From contig NZ_MDKB01000002.1 of NCBI RefSeq assembly GCF_001715295.1, positions 1,261,522-1,325,521 on the forward strand: DNA of 64,000 nt, given 5' to 3'. A program made the position numbers and the translations under genes. The notes under the pieces are model-generated. The model was not told the origin of the DNA. It made no database searches and saw only the letters and a list, made by a program, of their open reading frames with translations. Below, piece by piece: positions 8,961-17,858 of the stretch. Positions within the stretch are counted from its first letter, which is position 1; every line of letters begins with the position of its first letter. This DNA is from Streptomyces griseus. Lineage in GTDB: Bacteria > Actinomycetota > Actinomycetes > Streptomycetales > Streptomycetaceae.

Positions 8961-9221
8961 GCTCGTAACTCCGCTCTTCCGGTGACCCACCACGCCCAGT
9001 GTGCGCCCGAAGGTACCGCGCGCGAAGCCCGTCCCGTACCGCCCCCGTGACCGCACCGTACGGCGGCCGTGCCGCGCGGGGGACCCGGGGCGGGCGCGGG
9101 ATTCCGTGCATCGTGGGGGCCGGGTGCGCACCGGCCCGCGGGAACGGCCGCGCGTCGGCCCGCCCCGCACGTCACGGGAGGGCGCGGGGCCCGGCTCGGC
9201 GGCGGCAGCGGCCCCGGTGGG

Positions 9222-10154
9222 TCAGGAGTGCCCGAGGTCCTCGGTCCGGCCGTCCGGGTGGGACGGGACCGAGCCGGAGTCGTCCGCCGGCCGCAGCGAG
9301 TACGTGTCCACCCGCATCGTGTCCATCGCGTGCGGCGCCCGCTGCGGCGGCTTCGGCATCACCGCGGCCTCGGAGTGCCCGCCGCAGCCGTAGGACAGCG
9401 AGACCACACGGCCGTCCGCCGGGGCGAACTCGTTCGCGCACACCCCGAAGGCCTGCTTCAGCGAACCGGCCATCGGCACCAGGAAGGCGCACGTCACACA
9501 GGAGGCGGGTGCCGCCTGCGCCATCGGCGTCTGCGCGCCGAACGCCTCGTCCCACCGCTCCGCCGCCAGCCGCAGGCCGTACCGGGACAGCACCCGCGCT
9601 CGGCGCGTACCGAGTTCCTCCGCGACCGAGGCGATCGAGCCGCGGCTCGTCCCCGGCCGGGTCGTCAGCTCCGCGTCCTCGACGTCCACGAGGGCCGCCA
9701 GCTCCTGGGACACGTCGGAGACCGCGGAGTTCGGCGGCGGCTCGTCCTCGCCGGTCCAGCCGGGCTCCAGGCGGGGGTCCTCCGCCTCCGTGGGAAGCAG
9801 GTCGCCGGGGCCCATGTCGCCGGGCCTCAGCCGCTCGCTCCACGGCACCCACTCGGGCGCCAGGAGCGCGTCGGTCCCGGGCAGCAGCACCGTTTCGTCA
9901 AGGGTGACCCTCTTGGCGCGGGAGGCCCTGGCGACCGTCACCGCCCAGCGCCAGCCCCGGTAACCGGGCATCTCGCTCTCGAAGTAGTGCGTGACGACCC
10001 GGTCCCCTTCGGAGACGAGGCCCACGTGTTCACCGACCACTCCGGGAGCGGCGGCCTCCTCGGCCGCCGCGCGTGCGAGGTCTACCGCCTCGGCGCACAG
10101 GCGGTCGGGGGCGGGGGTACGGGCCGTACGGCTTCGCGTCGTCGCAGCACTCAC
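9222..10154 (-). CDS. DUF3027 family protein
   Basis: A 310-residue soluble protein. The N-terminal part (residues 15-110: 'AVDLARAAAEEAAAPGVVG', 'YRGWRWAVTVARA', 'VLLPGTDALLAPEWVPW') is the DUF3027 signature seen across actinobacteria. A Cys-containing C-terminal half (ASCVTCAFLVP, FGVCANEFAPADGRVVSLSYGCG) has two CxxC/C-type pairs that could bind a metal; this last point is inference. No function is known. The ATG at 10154 begins a clear alpha-helical N-terminus. It is transcribed toward the sacsin-like gene, 261 bases away, and divergently from the MFS gene. Confidence 0.85.
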   Translation of the reverse strand: MSAATTRSRTARTPAPDRLCAEAVDLARAAAEEAAAPGVVGEHVGLVSEGDRVVTHYFESEMPGYRGWRWAVTVARASRAKRVTLDETVLLPGTDALLAPEWVPWSERLRPGDMGPGDLLPTEAEDPRLEPGWTGEDEPPPNSAVSDVSQELAALVDVEDAELTTRPGTSRGSIASVAEELGTRRARVLSRYGLRLAAERWDEAFGAQTPMAQAAPASCVTCAFLVPMAGSLKQAFGVCANEFAPADGRVVSLSYGCGGHSEAAVMPKPPQRAPHAMDTMRVDTYSLRPADDSGSVPSHPDGRTEDLGHS

Positions 10155-10602
10155 AGGTCTCGCTTCTCTCCATACGCCGTCTCACGAGCGCGCCAGCAGC
10201 TCCATCGATGTCCGATTTCGGCCATGACGGTCGTGGGCGGAGCGGACCTGGGGGCCGCGTCGACGTCCACACCCGTTGTGCCTGCCTCGGGCGCGCCTTC
10301 TGTCACCCATTCTGCGGGATCAGAGAGGCGCGCGGCCAAGAACAACCGCCGGTGGCGCGTGAGTGCACGCTACCCTCTCCGCCGCCCGGCGCCCACCTGC
10401 CCGTCCCGATCGGCACCGGATCCGCAGCCGGACCCGGGCCGCAGCGGGCCTGCCGGGGCGGATCCGGCCCGGCCGCGGGCGGCCCGCGCGTCGCTTCCCG
10501 GCCATGTCGAGGGGCCGGACGACTCACCCGACAGAGCGCCCCGCGGCCGCGCCCCGGCTCTATCCCGGTTCGGGACGGCGGGGGGTGGGGCACTATGACC
10601 AC
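10155..10602. other. 448-base divergent intergenic region, no gene seen
   Basis: GC-rich sequence between the DUF3027 and MFS genes. It must hold both promoters, but I cannot pick convincing -35/-10 pairs. Frames open through it on both strands have compositions typical of shadows (Arg/Pro/Gly runs). Confidence 0.5.
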
Positions 10603-12027
10603 GTGGCCGCCACCAGGTCGTCCGAGGAGACCGGTCCGCTCCGCAGGGCGGGCCGGGCGACGGGCCGTGTCCTGCGCGCCCCGTTCACGGCCACCGCGCG
10701 GGGCGTCCGCAGGGCGACCCACGCCCACGGGGCCGGCGAGTCCGGTCTGGGCAAGCTGATCGAACTGCACGCGGTCAACGGCGCGGGCGACGTGATGATC
10801 ACCGTGGCACTCGCCTCCACGGTGTTCTTCTCCGTGCCGACGGACGAGGCCCGCGGGCGCGTCGCCCTCTACCTCGCCGTGACGATGGCCCCCTTCACCC
10901 TGCTGGCCCCGGTGATCGGTCCGCTCCTGGACCGCCTGCCGCACGGCCGCCGCGCCGCGATGGCCGGCGCGATGTTCGCCCGGGCGGTGCTGGCGCTCAC
11001 GATGTCGGGCGCCGTTGCCACGGGCGGACTGGAGCTCTATCCGGCGGCGCTGGGCGTCCTGGTCTCCTCCAAGGCGTACGGGGTCGTGCGCAGCGCCGTC
11101 GTGCCCCGGCTGCTGCCACCCCGCTTCTCCCTCGTGAAGGCCAACTCACGGGTCACCCTGGCCGGACTGCTGGCCACGGGGGTGGCGGCACCGATCGGGG
11201 CGGGGCTGCAGAGCGTCGGATCGTCCTGGCCGCTCTACGGCGCCTGCGTGATCTTCCTCGGCGGGACCGTCCTCGCCTTCACCCTGCCGCCCAAGGTGGA
11301 CTCGGCCAAGGGCGAGCGCAAGGCCCGCCTCGTCCCGCCGCACGGCGAGGCCGCCCCGCCCGCCCCGGCCCGCCGGGGGGACGGCCGGAAGAGCGGTGGG
11401 AAGGGCAGGAGGAACGGGCGGAGCAAGCCGCCGGGGCTGCGGTCGGTCGGCCCGGCCGTCCTGCACGGTCTCCAGGCCAACGCCACGCACCGCGCGCTCT
11501 CCGGCTTCCTGATCTTCTTCCTGGCCTTCCTGCTGCGTGAGAATCCGCTCGCCGGGCAGAGCGCCGCCGTCTCCCTGGGGATCGTCGGCGTCGCGGCCGG
11601 GGCGGGGAACGCCTGCGGTACGGCGGTGGGGTCCTGGCTCAGGGCCCGCGGCCCCGAGGTGATCATCGCGACGGTGCTGGGGCTCGCCCTGGGTGTGGCC
11701 GTCCTCGCGGCGGTGTTCTTCAGCACCGTGATGGTCGCCGCGCTCGGCGCGGTCGCCGGGTTCACCCAGGCCCTGTCGAAACTGTCCCTGGACGCGATGA
11801 TCCAGCGGGACGTCCCGGAGGAGGTGCGCACGTCGGCGTTCGCCCGGTCCGAGACCCTGCTCCAGATGGCCTGGGTGGTGGGCGGGGCCATCGGCATCGC
11901 CCTGCCCCTCAACGAAGTCCTCGGCATGTCGGTGGCGGCGGGGATCCTCGCGCTCGGCGCCACCGCCTCCGTACGGGGCCTCCTGGGGGCCGCCCGGCGC
12001 GGCTCACCGCACCCCCGCGTGGCATGA
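10603..12027 (+). CDS. MFS transporter
   Basis: A 474-residue protein with 11-12 hydrophobic segments and the major facilitator two-bundle layout. A long charged loop rich in Lys, Gly and Arg (about residues 235-285) lies between the bundles. The conserved cytoplasmic stretch 'LIELHAVNGAGDVMITVALA' opens helix 1. Substrate unknown. The GTG at 10603 is chosen because the alternative ATG at 10595 is out of frame and upstream codons look non-coding; a GTG at 10585 is also in frame. The DUF2771 lipoprotein gene follows after 27 bases, so co-transcription is likely. Confidence 0.85.
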   Translation: MAATRSSEETGPLRRAGRATGRVLRAPFTATARGVRRATHAHGAGESGLGKLIELHAVNGAGDVMITVALASTVFFSVPTDEARGRVALYLAVTMAPFTLLAPVIGPLLDRLPHGRRAAMAGAMFARAVLALTMSGAVATGGLELYPAALGVLVSSKAYGVVRSAVVPRLLPPRFSLVKANSRVTLAGLLATGVAAPIGAGLQSVGSSWPLYGACVIFLGGTVLAFTLPPKVDSAKGERKARLVPPHGEAAPPAPARRGDGRKSGGKGRRNGRSKPPGLRSVGPAVLHGLQANATHRALSGFLIFFLAFLLRENPLAGQSAAVSLGIVGVAAGAGNACGTAVGSWLRARGPEVIIATVLGLALGVAVLAAVFFSTVMVAALGAVAGFTQALSKLSLDAMIQRDVPEEVRTSAFARSETLLQMAWVVGGAIGIALPLNEVLGMSVAAGILALGATASVRGLLGAARRGSPHPRVA

Positions 12028-12054
12028 GCGGTGGCGACCGATAGCCTTCGGCGC

Positions 12055-12537
12055 ATGACCGTTGCGTTCTTCTCCGGTAAGGGCCGTCGAATCGGCGTCG
12101 CTCTTGGTGCCGTGTCCGCGGGACTCCTTGTCCTGTCCGCCTGCGACAAGCCGACGCCGCTCGCCACCGTGACGGTCGGCGACACCTCGGTGAGTACCGA
12201 GGCCGCCTGCTACAACGACGGCAAGGCGCTCAAGGAGTCCGAGATCCAGGGCTGCCTCAACAAGAAAGCGGAGAAGTCCGTCGAGGTCGCGATGGACGAC
12301 AAGGTCCGCTTCGGCGTCGACCCGGAGATCGCCGACCACGGATGGACCCTGTTCATCAACGGCCAGCAGGCCGAGCAGGAGCCGTACAAGAAGACCTACC
12401 GGTCCATCCCGGGCAGCGCCTTCTTCGCCAGCCAGACCGGTGAGACCACGGCGGACAAGACGCAGATCAGCATCGTCGAGGCCCAGGGCCAGAAGCTCAC
12501 GGGCGTCTGGCACTTCGAGCTCAGGAAGACCTCCTGA
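12055..12537 (+). CDS. DUF2771 lipoprotein
   Basis: A 160-residue exported lipoprotein. The signal peptide has KGRR then a hydrophobic core and the lipobox LSAC with Cys30. The mature part (residues 31-160) is a small beta-rich domain with paired Cys residues (ACYNDG...QGCLN) that could form a disulfide, and 'SVEVAMDDKVRFGVDPEIADHG'. This is the DUF2771 family, found on the actinobacterial surface, role unknown. The ATG at 12055 is used because it starts the signal peptide. It lies between the MFS gene and mqnB, 13 bases before the latter. Confidence 0.85.
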   Translation: MTVAFFSGKGRRIGVALGAVSAGLLVLSACDKPTPLATVTVGDTSVSTEAACYNDGKALKESEIQGCLNKKAEKSVEVAMDDKVRFGVDPEIADHGWTLFINGQQAEQEPYKKTYRSIPGSAFFASQTGETTADKTQISIVEAQGQKLTGVWHFELRKTS

Positions 12538-12550
12538 CCGCCCGGCTCCG

Positions 12551-13279
12551 ATGACCACCGCCGTGCGCGTCCTCGTGGTGACCGCCGTTCCGGTCGAGCG
12601 GAACGCGGTCACACGCGCGTTCGGTGAACCGCGCCGGGTACGCGTACCGGGCGGTGAGGTGCACCGGGCCGGGCCGTTCGACGTCCTCGCCGGTGGCGCG
12701 GGTCCGGCGGCCGCGGCCGCCGCGGCCGCCTTCGCCCTGGCCGCCGCCCCGCCCTCGGAGCCGTACGGCCTCGTCGTCTCGGCGGGCATCGGGGGCGGCT
12801 TCGCCTCCGTCGCACCCGTGGGCTCGCTCGTCGTGTCGACCCGGATCGTCGCCGCCGACCTGGGCGCCGAGACCCCGGACGGCTTCGTACCCGTCACCGG
12901 CCTCGGTTTCGGCCGGGACACCCTCCTGCCGCCCGCGTCCCTCGTACGCGACGTGGCGGCGGCCACCGGCGCCGTCCCGGGCGCCGTCCTCACCGTGTCC
13001 ACCGTGACCGGCAGCGCGGCCCGCACGGCCGCCCTGCTGGCCGCCCATCCCGGGGCCGCCGCCGAGGCCATGGAGGGCTTCGGGGTCGCGGAGGCCGCCG
13101 CGCGGGCCGGCGTACCGGTCCTCGAACTGCGGGCGGTCTCTAACACGGTGGGACCGCGCGACCGTGCTGCCTGGCATATCGGGGAGGCCCTGGCCGCGCT
13201 CACCGAGGCGTTCGGGAAGCTCGCACCTGTAGTGGAAGGCTGGACCCACCATGACCGACACGACCACGACCGTGACTGA
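12551..13279 (+). CDS. mqnB: Futalosine hydrolase
   Basis: A 242-residue nucleoside phosphorylase-fold enzyme. It splits futalosine into dehypoxanthinyl futalosine and hypoxanthine in the futalosine route to menaquinone. Seen: N-terminal 'VLVVTAVPVERNAVTRAF', the purine-phosphorylase loop 'LVVSAGIGGGFA', and 'AEAMEGFGVAEAAARAGVPVLELRAVSN', whose Glu and Asn side chains contact the nucleoside in this family. The ATG at 12551 follows 13 bases after the lipoprotein gene. Its last 29 bases overlap mqnD, a clear translational coupling that supports the pathway call. Confidence 0.92.
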   Translation: MTTAVRVLVVTAVPVERNAVTRAFGEPRRVRVPGGEVHRAGPFDVLAGGAGPAAAAAAAAFALAAAPPSEPYGLVVSAGIGGGFASVAPVGSLVVSTRIVAADLGAETPDGFVPVTGLGFGRDTLLPPASLVRDVAAATGAVPGAVLTVSTVTGSAARTAALLAAHPGAAAEAMEGFGVAEAAARAGVPVLELRAVSNTVGPRDRAAWHIGEALAALTEAFGKLAPVVEGWTHHDRHDHDRD

Positions 13280-14153
13280 CACCGCGACCGGCGCCGCAGC
13301 CCGTCCGGAGCTGCGGATCGCCTTCTCGCCCTGCCCGAACGACACGTTCGTCTTCGACGCCTGGGCGCACGGAAGGGTCCCGGGCGCGCCCGCCCTCGAC
13401 GTCACCTTCGCCGACATCGACCTCACCAACGGCATGGCCGAGCGCGGCGAGTTCGACGTGCTGAAGGTGTCCTACGCCGTTCTGCCGTGGGTCCTGGACG
13501 AGTACGCGCTGCTCCCCTGCGGCGGCGCTCTGGGACGCGGCTGCGGGCCGCTCGTCCTCACCAGGGAGCCGGGCACCGACCTGACGGGCAGGACCGTCGC
13601 GGTGCCGAGCGAGCGCTCCACCGCGTATCTGCTGTTCCGGCTCTGGGCTGCCGAGGTGGTTCCGGGCGGTGTGGGCGAGATCGTCGTCCTGCCGTTCGAC
13701 GAGATCATGCCCGCGGTGCGCGACGGGCGGGTGGACGCCGGGCTCGTGATCCACGAGGCCCGCTTCACCTACCGCGACTACGGGCTGCACAGCCTCGCCG
13801 ACATGGGCGAGCACTGGGAGTCGACCACCGGCCTGCCGATCCCCCTCGGCGCGATCATCGCCAAGCGGTCGCTGGGCGAGGAGACGCTGCGCCAGCTGGC
13901 CCAGGCCATCCGCACCTCCGTACGGATGGCCTGGGACGACCCGGAGCGGTCGCGCGGTTACGTCCTGGAGCACGCGCAGGAGATGGACCCGGCCGTGGCC
14001 GACCAGCACATCGGGCTGTACGTCAACGAGTTCACCGCGGACCTCGGCGAGAGCGGTTACGCGGCGGTCCGCGGGCTGCTGACCCGGGCGGCGGCGGAAG
14101 GTCTCGTGCCGCCCCTGCGCCCGGACGCGCTGGCGTTCACCGCGGCCCGCTGA
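13251..14153 (+). CDS. mqnD: 1,4-dihydroxy-6-naphthoate synthase
   Basis: A 300-residue enzyme of the periplasmic-binding-protein-like fold. It converts cyclic dehypoxanthinyl futalosine into 1,4-dihydroxy-6-naphthoate, a late step of the futalosine menaquinone pathway. Signatures seen: 'AFSPCPNDTFVFDAWAHG' near residue 25 and 'DVLKVSYAVLPWVLDEYALLPCGGALGRG' (two pieces) near residues 70-98, and 'VDAGLVIHEARFTYRDYGL', which carries the conserved His. It overlaps mqnB by 29 bases. mqnA, mqnC and mqnE are not in this window. Confidence 0.94.
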   Translation: MTDTTTTVTDTATGAAARPELRIAFSPCPNDTFVFDAWAHGRVPGAPALDVTFADIDLTNGMAERGEFDVLKVSYAVLPWVLDEYALLPCGGALGRGCGPLVLTREPGTDLTGRTVAVPSERSTAYLLFRLWAAEVVPGGVGEIVVLPFDEIMPAVRDGRVDAGLVIHEARFTYRDYGLHSLADMGEHWESTTGLPIPLGAIIAKRSLGEETLRQLAQAIRTSVRMAWDDPERSRGYVLEHAQEMDPAVADQHIGLYVNEFTADLGESGYAAVRGLLTRAAAEGLVPPLRPDALAFTAAR

Positions 14154-14173
14154 CGTCCCGGCCCACCTTGCAC

Positions 14174-14202
14174 CACCGCCCCCGGCCGGGCCGGGGGCGG
14201 TG
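14174..14202. terminator. Bidirectional terminator between mqnD and the cold-shock gene
   Basis: A perfect 12-bp stem, CACCGCCCCCGG (14174-14185) with its complement at 14191-14202, around a 5-nt loop. It lies between the convergent stops of mqnD and the minus-strand csp gene. Confidence 0.8.
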
Positions 14203-14209
14203 CGCGCCG

Positions 14210-14593
14210 TCAGACGTCGAGCTGGTCGGCGACCGCCCTCAGCAGGCCGGCGATCTTCGCGCCCGCCGCCTTGTCCGGGTACCGGCCCCGCTCCAGCAGC
14301 GGCGTGATGTTCTCCAGCACGGTCGTCAGGTCCTGCACGATCGAGGCCAGCTCGTCGGGCTTGCGCCGCTGGGCGGCGGCGACGGACGGCGTGGGATCCA
14401 GGACCACCACGGACAGGGCCTGATCACCGCGCTGGCCCGCGACGACCCCGAACTCGACGCGCTGACCGGGCTTGAGGGCGTCGACACCGTCCGGGAGCAC
14501 CGAGGAGTGGACGAAGACGTCGGCGCCGTCGTCGCGCGAAAGAAAGCCGAAGCCCTTCTCCGAATTGAACCATTTGACCTTACCCGTGGGCAC
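14210..14593 (-). CDS. Cold-shock domain protein with C-terminal extension
   Basis: A 127-residue protein. Residues 1-66 are a cold-shock domain with both RNA-binding motifs visible: KGFGFL (RNP1-like) and VFVHSS (RNP2-like). These domains bind single-stranded RNA/DNA and melt RNA structure. Unlike the short Csp at 47060, it has a helical tail of about 60 residues ([23 protein letters not shown]) that could mediate dimer or partner contacts; this is inference. The ATG at 14593 matches the family start [10 protein letters not shown]. It converges with mqnD and is followed by a strong shared terminator. Confidence 0.92.
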   Translation of the reverse strand: MPTGKVKWFNSEKGFGFLSRDDGADVFVHSSVLPDGVDALKPGQRVEFGVVAGQRGDQALSVVVLDPTPSVAAAQRRKPDELASIVQDLTTVLENITPLLERGRYPDKAAGAKIAGLLRAVADQLDV

Positions 14594-14759
14594 GTCTGTC
14601 CTCGTCCTCGTACTCGTCGGTGAGCGGCGGAGCCGGAAACGGCTCCGGATAGCAGTACAGCGGGTCCTGACGACCCGCCGGGTCCAAGGCTAGTGGCCCG
14701 GAGGCCGGAGACAAGACGTCGCCGAACGGTTCCGCCGAGCGGGGAACTACCCTGGCCGG

Positions 14760-14996
14760 GTGAGTACTACTCCTTCCGGCCCCGGCGACCGGCTCGTACG
14801 GGTCGGCGCGATCGTCTTCTTCATCGGCGCGCTCGCCACCCTGATCACGGTCGCACCGCTGTTCCTGGGCACCGATCCGTTCCCATCCGTCGCATATGCG
14901 GTGTGCATGCTGATGGGAGTGGGGTTCCTGATCGCCGGGGCGGGGGTGGTGCGCTCGGTGTGGAAGAACTCACCGAAGCGCGCCGCGACCCGCTAG
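14760..14996 (+). CDS. Small two-helix membrane protein
   Basis: A 78-residue protein with two transmembrane segments (about residues 14-36 and 44-64: 'VGAIVFFIGALATLITVAPLF' in pieces and 'VAYAVCMLMGVGFLIAGAGV') and a basic tail (KNSPKRAATR), so both ends likely face the cytoplasm. I do not recognise a named family. The start is a GTG at 14760 with little ribosome site. It is divergent from the cold-shock gene and converges with the HAD hydrolase, 9 bases from its stop. Confidence 0.7.
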   Translation: MSTTPSGPGDRLVRVGAIVFFIGALATLITVAPLFLGTDPFPSVAYAVCMLMGVGFLIAGAGVVRSVWKNSPKRAATR

Positions 14997-15005
14997 TACC
15001 CTCCC

Positions 15006-15626
15006 TCAGCGCCCCGCCGCGTGGGCGCGCAGCCAGGCCGGGAACTCCGTCAGATTTGGCAGGATCACGTCGGCGCCCGCCGCCCGCAGCTCCACCGCGT
15101 CGCAGGGGCCCGTCGGGACGCCGACCGACACGGCGTTCGCGGCGCGCGCCCCGCGTACGTCCCCGATGTGGTCCCCGACGTATATCCGCGCGCCGTGCTC
15201 CAGCAGCGCCTGCGCCTTGCCCTCGGCCCAGAGCCCGCCGATCAGCACGTCCGGCGTGATGCCGAGGTGGGCGAGGTGGAGCTTGGCGTTGGGTTCGTAC
15301 TTCGCCGTGACGACGAGTGCCCGGCCGCCCAGCGCCCGCACCGCCTCGACGGCCTCCCGGGCGCCGGGCATGGCGGTCGTCGGCGCGATCGCGGTGTCCG
15401 GGTAGAGCGCGCGGTACCGGTCGGCGACCCCGGCGACCGCTTCGGCGGGGAACCAGTGGGCCAGCTCGTCCTCGAGCGGCGGGCCGAGCCGGCTCACCAC
15501 GAGGTCGGTGTCGATGAGCGCCCCGGTCTCGGCCGCCAGGGCGAGGTAGGCGGCCTTGATGCCGGGCCGGGAGTCGATGAGCGTCATGTCCAGGTCGAAA
15601 CCGACCGTCGGGGCGGGTGCGTGCAT
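15006..15626 (-). CDS. HAD-superfamily hydrolase
   Basis: A 206-residue haloacid dehalogenase-type hydrolase, phosphoglycolate phosphatase-like. Motif I is DLDMTLID near residue 11 (nucleophile Asp), motif II is VVTAKYE, motif III the Lys in 'GKAQALL', and motif IV is VGDHIGDV. A helical cap lies between motifs I and II. The substrate is a small phosphomonoester that cannot be named. The ATG at 15626 gives the usual short N-terminus. It is divergent from the siderophore importer operon, 133 bases away, so the iron box between them could touch both promoters. Confidence 0.88.
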   Translation of the reverse strand: MHAPAPTVGFDLDMTLIDSRPGIKAAYLALAAETGALIDTDLVVSRLGPPLEDELAHWFPAEAVAGVADRYRALYPDTAIAPTTAMPGAREAVEAVRALGGRALVVTAKYEPNAKLHLAHLGITPDVLIGGLWAEGKAQALLEHGARIYVGDHIGDVRGARAANAVSVGVPTGPCDAVELRAAGADVILPNLTEFPAWLRAHAAGR

Positions 15627-15694
15627 GCCGCCATTGTGCCGAGCCGGGCGGGCGGGGGCTCCCCGCCCGCCCGGAAGGCCGGGCGGGCGGCGGC

Positions 15695-15714
15695 TTAGGC
15701 TTAGCCAAGCCTTA
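15695..15714. promoter_or_regulatory. Iron box (DmdR/IdeR-type operator)
   Basis: TTAGGCTTAGCCAAGCCTTA is an inverted repeat with one mismatch between the arms TTAGGCTT and AAGCCTTA. It resembles the actinobacterial iron-box consensus (TTAGGTTAGGCTAACCTAA) with altered centre spacing. It ends 45 bases before the first permease gene of a FecCD importer, which is where DmdR1 operators sit. Iron-loaded DmdR would repress the operon. Confidence 0.75.
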
Positions 15715-15759
15715 CCTCTCTCGCTCTGTCCACCCCGCCCGCTCACCCGATTGGTTCCG

Positions 15760-16767
15760 ATGGCCGTCGCACCCCGCCTGTCCGGACGCGCCCTCGCGAC
15801 GGCCGCGGCCGTCGTCGCGCTGCTCGTGGCCGTCCTGCTCAGTCTCGCCGTGGGGGCCCGGTCCGTCGCCCCGGCCGCCGTGGCCGACGCCCTGCTGCAC
15901 GGCGGGCACTCGGACGCCGCCGAGGTGATCCGGCAGATGCGTGTGCCGCGCACCCTGATCGGCCTGATGGTCGGCGCGGCGCTGGCCGTCGCGGGCACGG
16001 CACTGCAGGGCATCACCCGCAACCCCATCGCGGACCCGGGGATCCTCGGGATCAGCCAGGGCGCCTCGGTGGCCGTCGTACTGGCCATCGCCTACGCCGG
16101 GGTCCACACGCTCACGGGGTACGTGTGGTTCGCGTTCGCGGGCGCCGCGGTGGCGTCCGTCGCCGTGTACGCCGTCGCCGCCCGGGGGCGCGGCGGCGCC
16201 ACGCCGGTCAAACTCGCGCTGGGCGGCGCGGCGATCAACGCGCTGCTGGTGTCGGTGACCATGGCCGTACTCACCACGAAGGCGTCGGCGCTCGACGAGT
16301 TCCGCTTCTGGCAGGTGGGCTCGATCGCCGGCCGGGAGGCCCAGGTCGCCCAGCAGATCTGGCCGTTCCTGCTGGTCGGCGTGGTGCTCGTCCTGTCGGT
16401 GGCGCGCGGGCTGGACGCGCTGGCCCTGGGCGAGGACGTGGCGAAGGGCCTGGGGCAGAACGTGGCGACCGTACGCGTCGTGGGCGGCGTCGGGGCCACG
16501 GTGCTCACCGGCGCCGGAGTGGCGGCGGCCGGGCCGATCGCGTTCGTCGGCCTCGCGGTCCCCCACATCGCCCGCGCGATCGTGGGCGGCGACCACCGCT
16601 GGGTGCTGCCGATGGCGGCCCTGGTGGGCCCCACCATGCTCCTCGTCGCCGATGTCGTCGGCCGGATCGTCCTGCCGCCGGGCGAGGTCCCGGCCGGTGT
16701 GACGACGGCACTGATCGGTGTCCCGTTCCTGGTCACCCTCGTACGCCGGAAGGCGGTGCCCGCATGA
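15760..16767 (+). CDS. Iron-siderophore ABC transporter permease (FecCD family), first
   Basis: A 335-residue inner-membrane permease with about nine hydrophobic segments. FecCD/BtuC signatures seen: 'VRVPRTL'-like MRVPRTLIGLMVGAALAVAG, 'NPIADPGILGISQGAS' and the ATPase-contact region 'GPIAFVGLAVPHIARAIVG'. It would pair with the next permease to form the channel for ferric siderophore. The ATG at 15760 is chosen; a TTG at 15751 is in frame. An iron box lies just upstream. It overlaps the next gene by ATGA, so the three transporter genes are translationally coupled. No substrate-binding protein gene is next to them. Confidence 0.92.
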   Translation: MAVAPRLSGRALATAAAVVALLVAVLLSLAVGARSVAPAAVADALLHGGHSDAAEVIRQMRVPRTLIGLMVGAALAVAGTALQGITRNPIADPGILGISQGASVAVVLAIAYAGVHTLTGYVWFAFAGAAVASVAVYAVAARGRGGATPVKLALGGAAINALLVSVTMAVLTTKASALDEFRFWQVGSIAGREAQVAQQIWPFLLVGVVLVLSVARGLDALALGEDVAKGLGQNVATVRVVGGVGATVLTGAGVAAAGPIAFVGLAVPHIARAIVGGDHRWVLPMAALVGPTMLLVADVVGRIVLPPGEVPAGVTTALIGVPFLVTLVRRKAVPA

Positions 16768-17858
16768 GCGCGGACACGGCAGTGCCCGCCCGGAAGGCCC
16801 CGGCGCCGGTGCGCCCGTCCGGCTACAGCGTCGTACGGGCCGGGAGGCGGACGGGTTTCCTGCTCCACCGGCGGGCCGCATGTGTCGCCGCCGTCCTCGC
16901 CGCCCTGCTGGCCGCCGTCTGTGTGGTCTCCCTCTGCGTCGGTGAGAGCTTCGTGGCACCGGCGGAGGTGGTGAAGGTGGTGTTCGGCCGGCCGTCGCCG
17001 GACGAACTGGTCGTGGGCACGCTGCGGCTTCCCCGTCTCGTCGTCGGCCTGCTCGTCGGCGCCGCGTTCGGGGTGGCCGGGGCGCTGATCCAGACCGTCG
17101 CCCGCAACCCGCTCGCCAGCCCCGACATCATCGGCATCAGCCAGGGCGCGAGCGCGCTCACGGTCGGGGCGATGACCTTCGGGGTCACCTCGTACACCGT
17201 TCTGCCGTACCTCTCCGTCCTCGGCGGGATCGCCGCGGCGGCGCTCGTCTACGTGTTCGCGTGGCGGGGTGGACTGCACGCCACCCGGTTCGTCCTCATC
17301 GGTATCGGCTTCGCGATCGCCCTGCGGTCGGTGACGACGCTGTTCCTGACGAAGGGCGACTACCTGGTCGCCCAGCAGGCACAGATCTGGATGACGGGTT
17401 CGCTCAACGGCCGGGGCTGGGACGAGGCCGCCCCGATCGGCTGGGCGCTGCTGGTCCTGCTGCCCGCGGTGCTGTGGGCGGCCCGGGCGCAGCGCACCGT
17501 CTCGATGGACGACGACACGGCGACGGCGCTCGGCGTGCGGCTCGGCCGCGTACGGCTGGGGCTGGTGGCCGTCGGGGTGGTCCTCGCGTCGGTGGCGACC
17601 GGGACCGCCGGGCCGGTCGACTTCGTGGCGCTCCTCGCCCCGCAGATCGCCCGCCGCGCGACCCGTACGGCGCAGATCCCGCTGCTGTCCTCCGCCCTGC
17701 TCGGGGCCGTCGTCGTGGTCCTCGGCGACCTCCTCGCCCGCAGGCTCTTCTCACCCACCGAACTGCCGGTGGGCGTCCTGACGGCGGCGGTCGGCGCCCC
17801 CTACCTCATCTGGCTGATCATCCGCGGTCACCGCGGCCGCACTGGAGGCAACGCATGA
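16764..17858 (+). CDS. Iron-siderophore ABC transporter permease (FecCD family), second
   Basis: A 364-residue FecCD permease, partner of the preceding one. A cytoplasmic N-terminus of about 45 residues precedes nine or ten membrane segments. Signatures: '[20 protein letters not shown]', '[16 protein letters not shown]' and '[20 protein letters not shown]', the coupling helix region that docks on the ATPase. The start codon overlaps the stop of the upstream permease (ATGA at 16764), and its own last bases overlap the ATPase gene in the same way. Confidence 0.92.
   Translation: MSADTAVPARKAPAPVRPSGYSVVRAGRRTGFLLHRRAACVAAVLAALLAAVCVVSLCVGESFVAPAEVVKVVFGRPSPDELVVGTLRLPRLVVGLLVGAAFGVAGALIQTVARNPLASPDIIGISQGASALTVGAMTFGVTSYTVLPYLSVLGGIAAAALVYVFAWRGGLHATRFVLIGIGFAIALRSVTTLFLTKGDYLVAQQAQIWMTGSLNGRGWDEAAPIGWALLVLLPAVLWAARAQRTVSMDDDTATALGVRLGRVRLGLVAVGVVLASVATGTAGPVDFVALLAPQIARRATRTAQIPLLSSALLGAVVVVLGDLLARRLFSPTELPVGVLTAAVGAPYLIWLIIRGHRGRTGGNA

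Noticed and set aside
9000..9220. Extension of the sacsin-like protein to 9170
   Set aside because: The added residues are Arg/Gly-rich with no helix pattern, and a ribosome site precedes the GTG at 8960.
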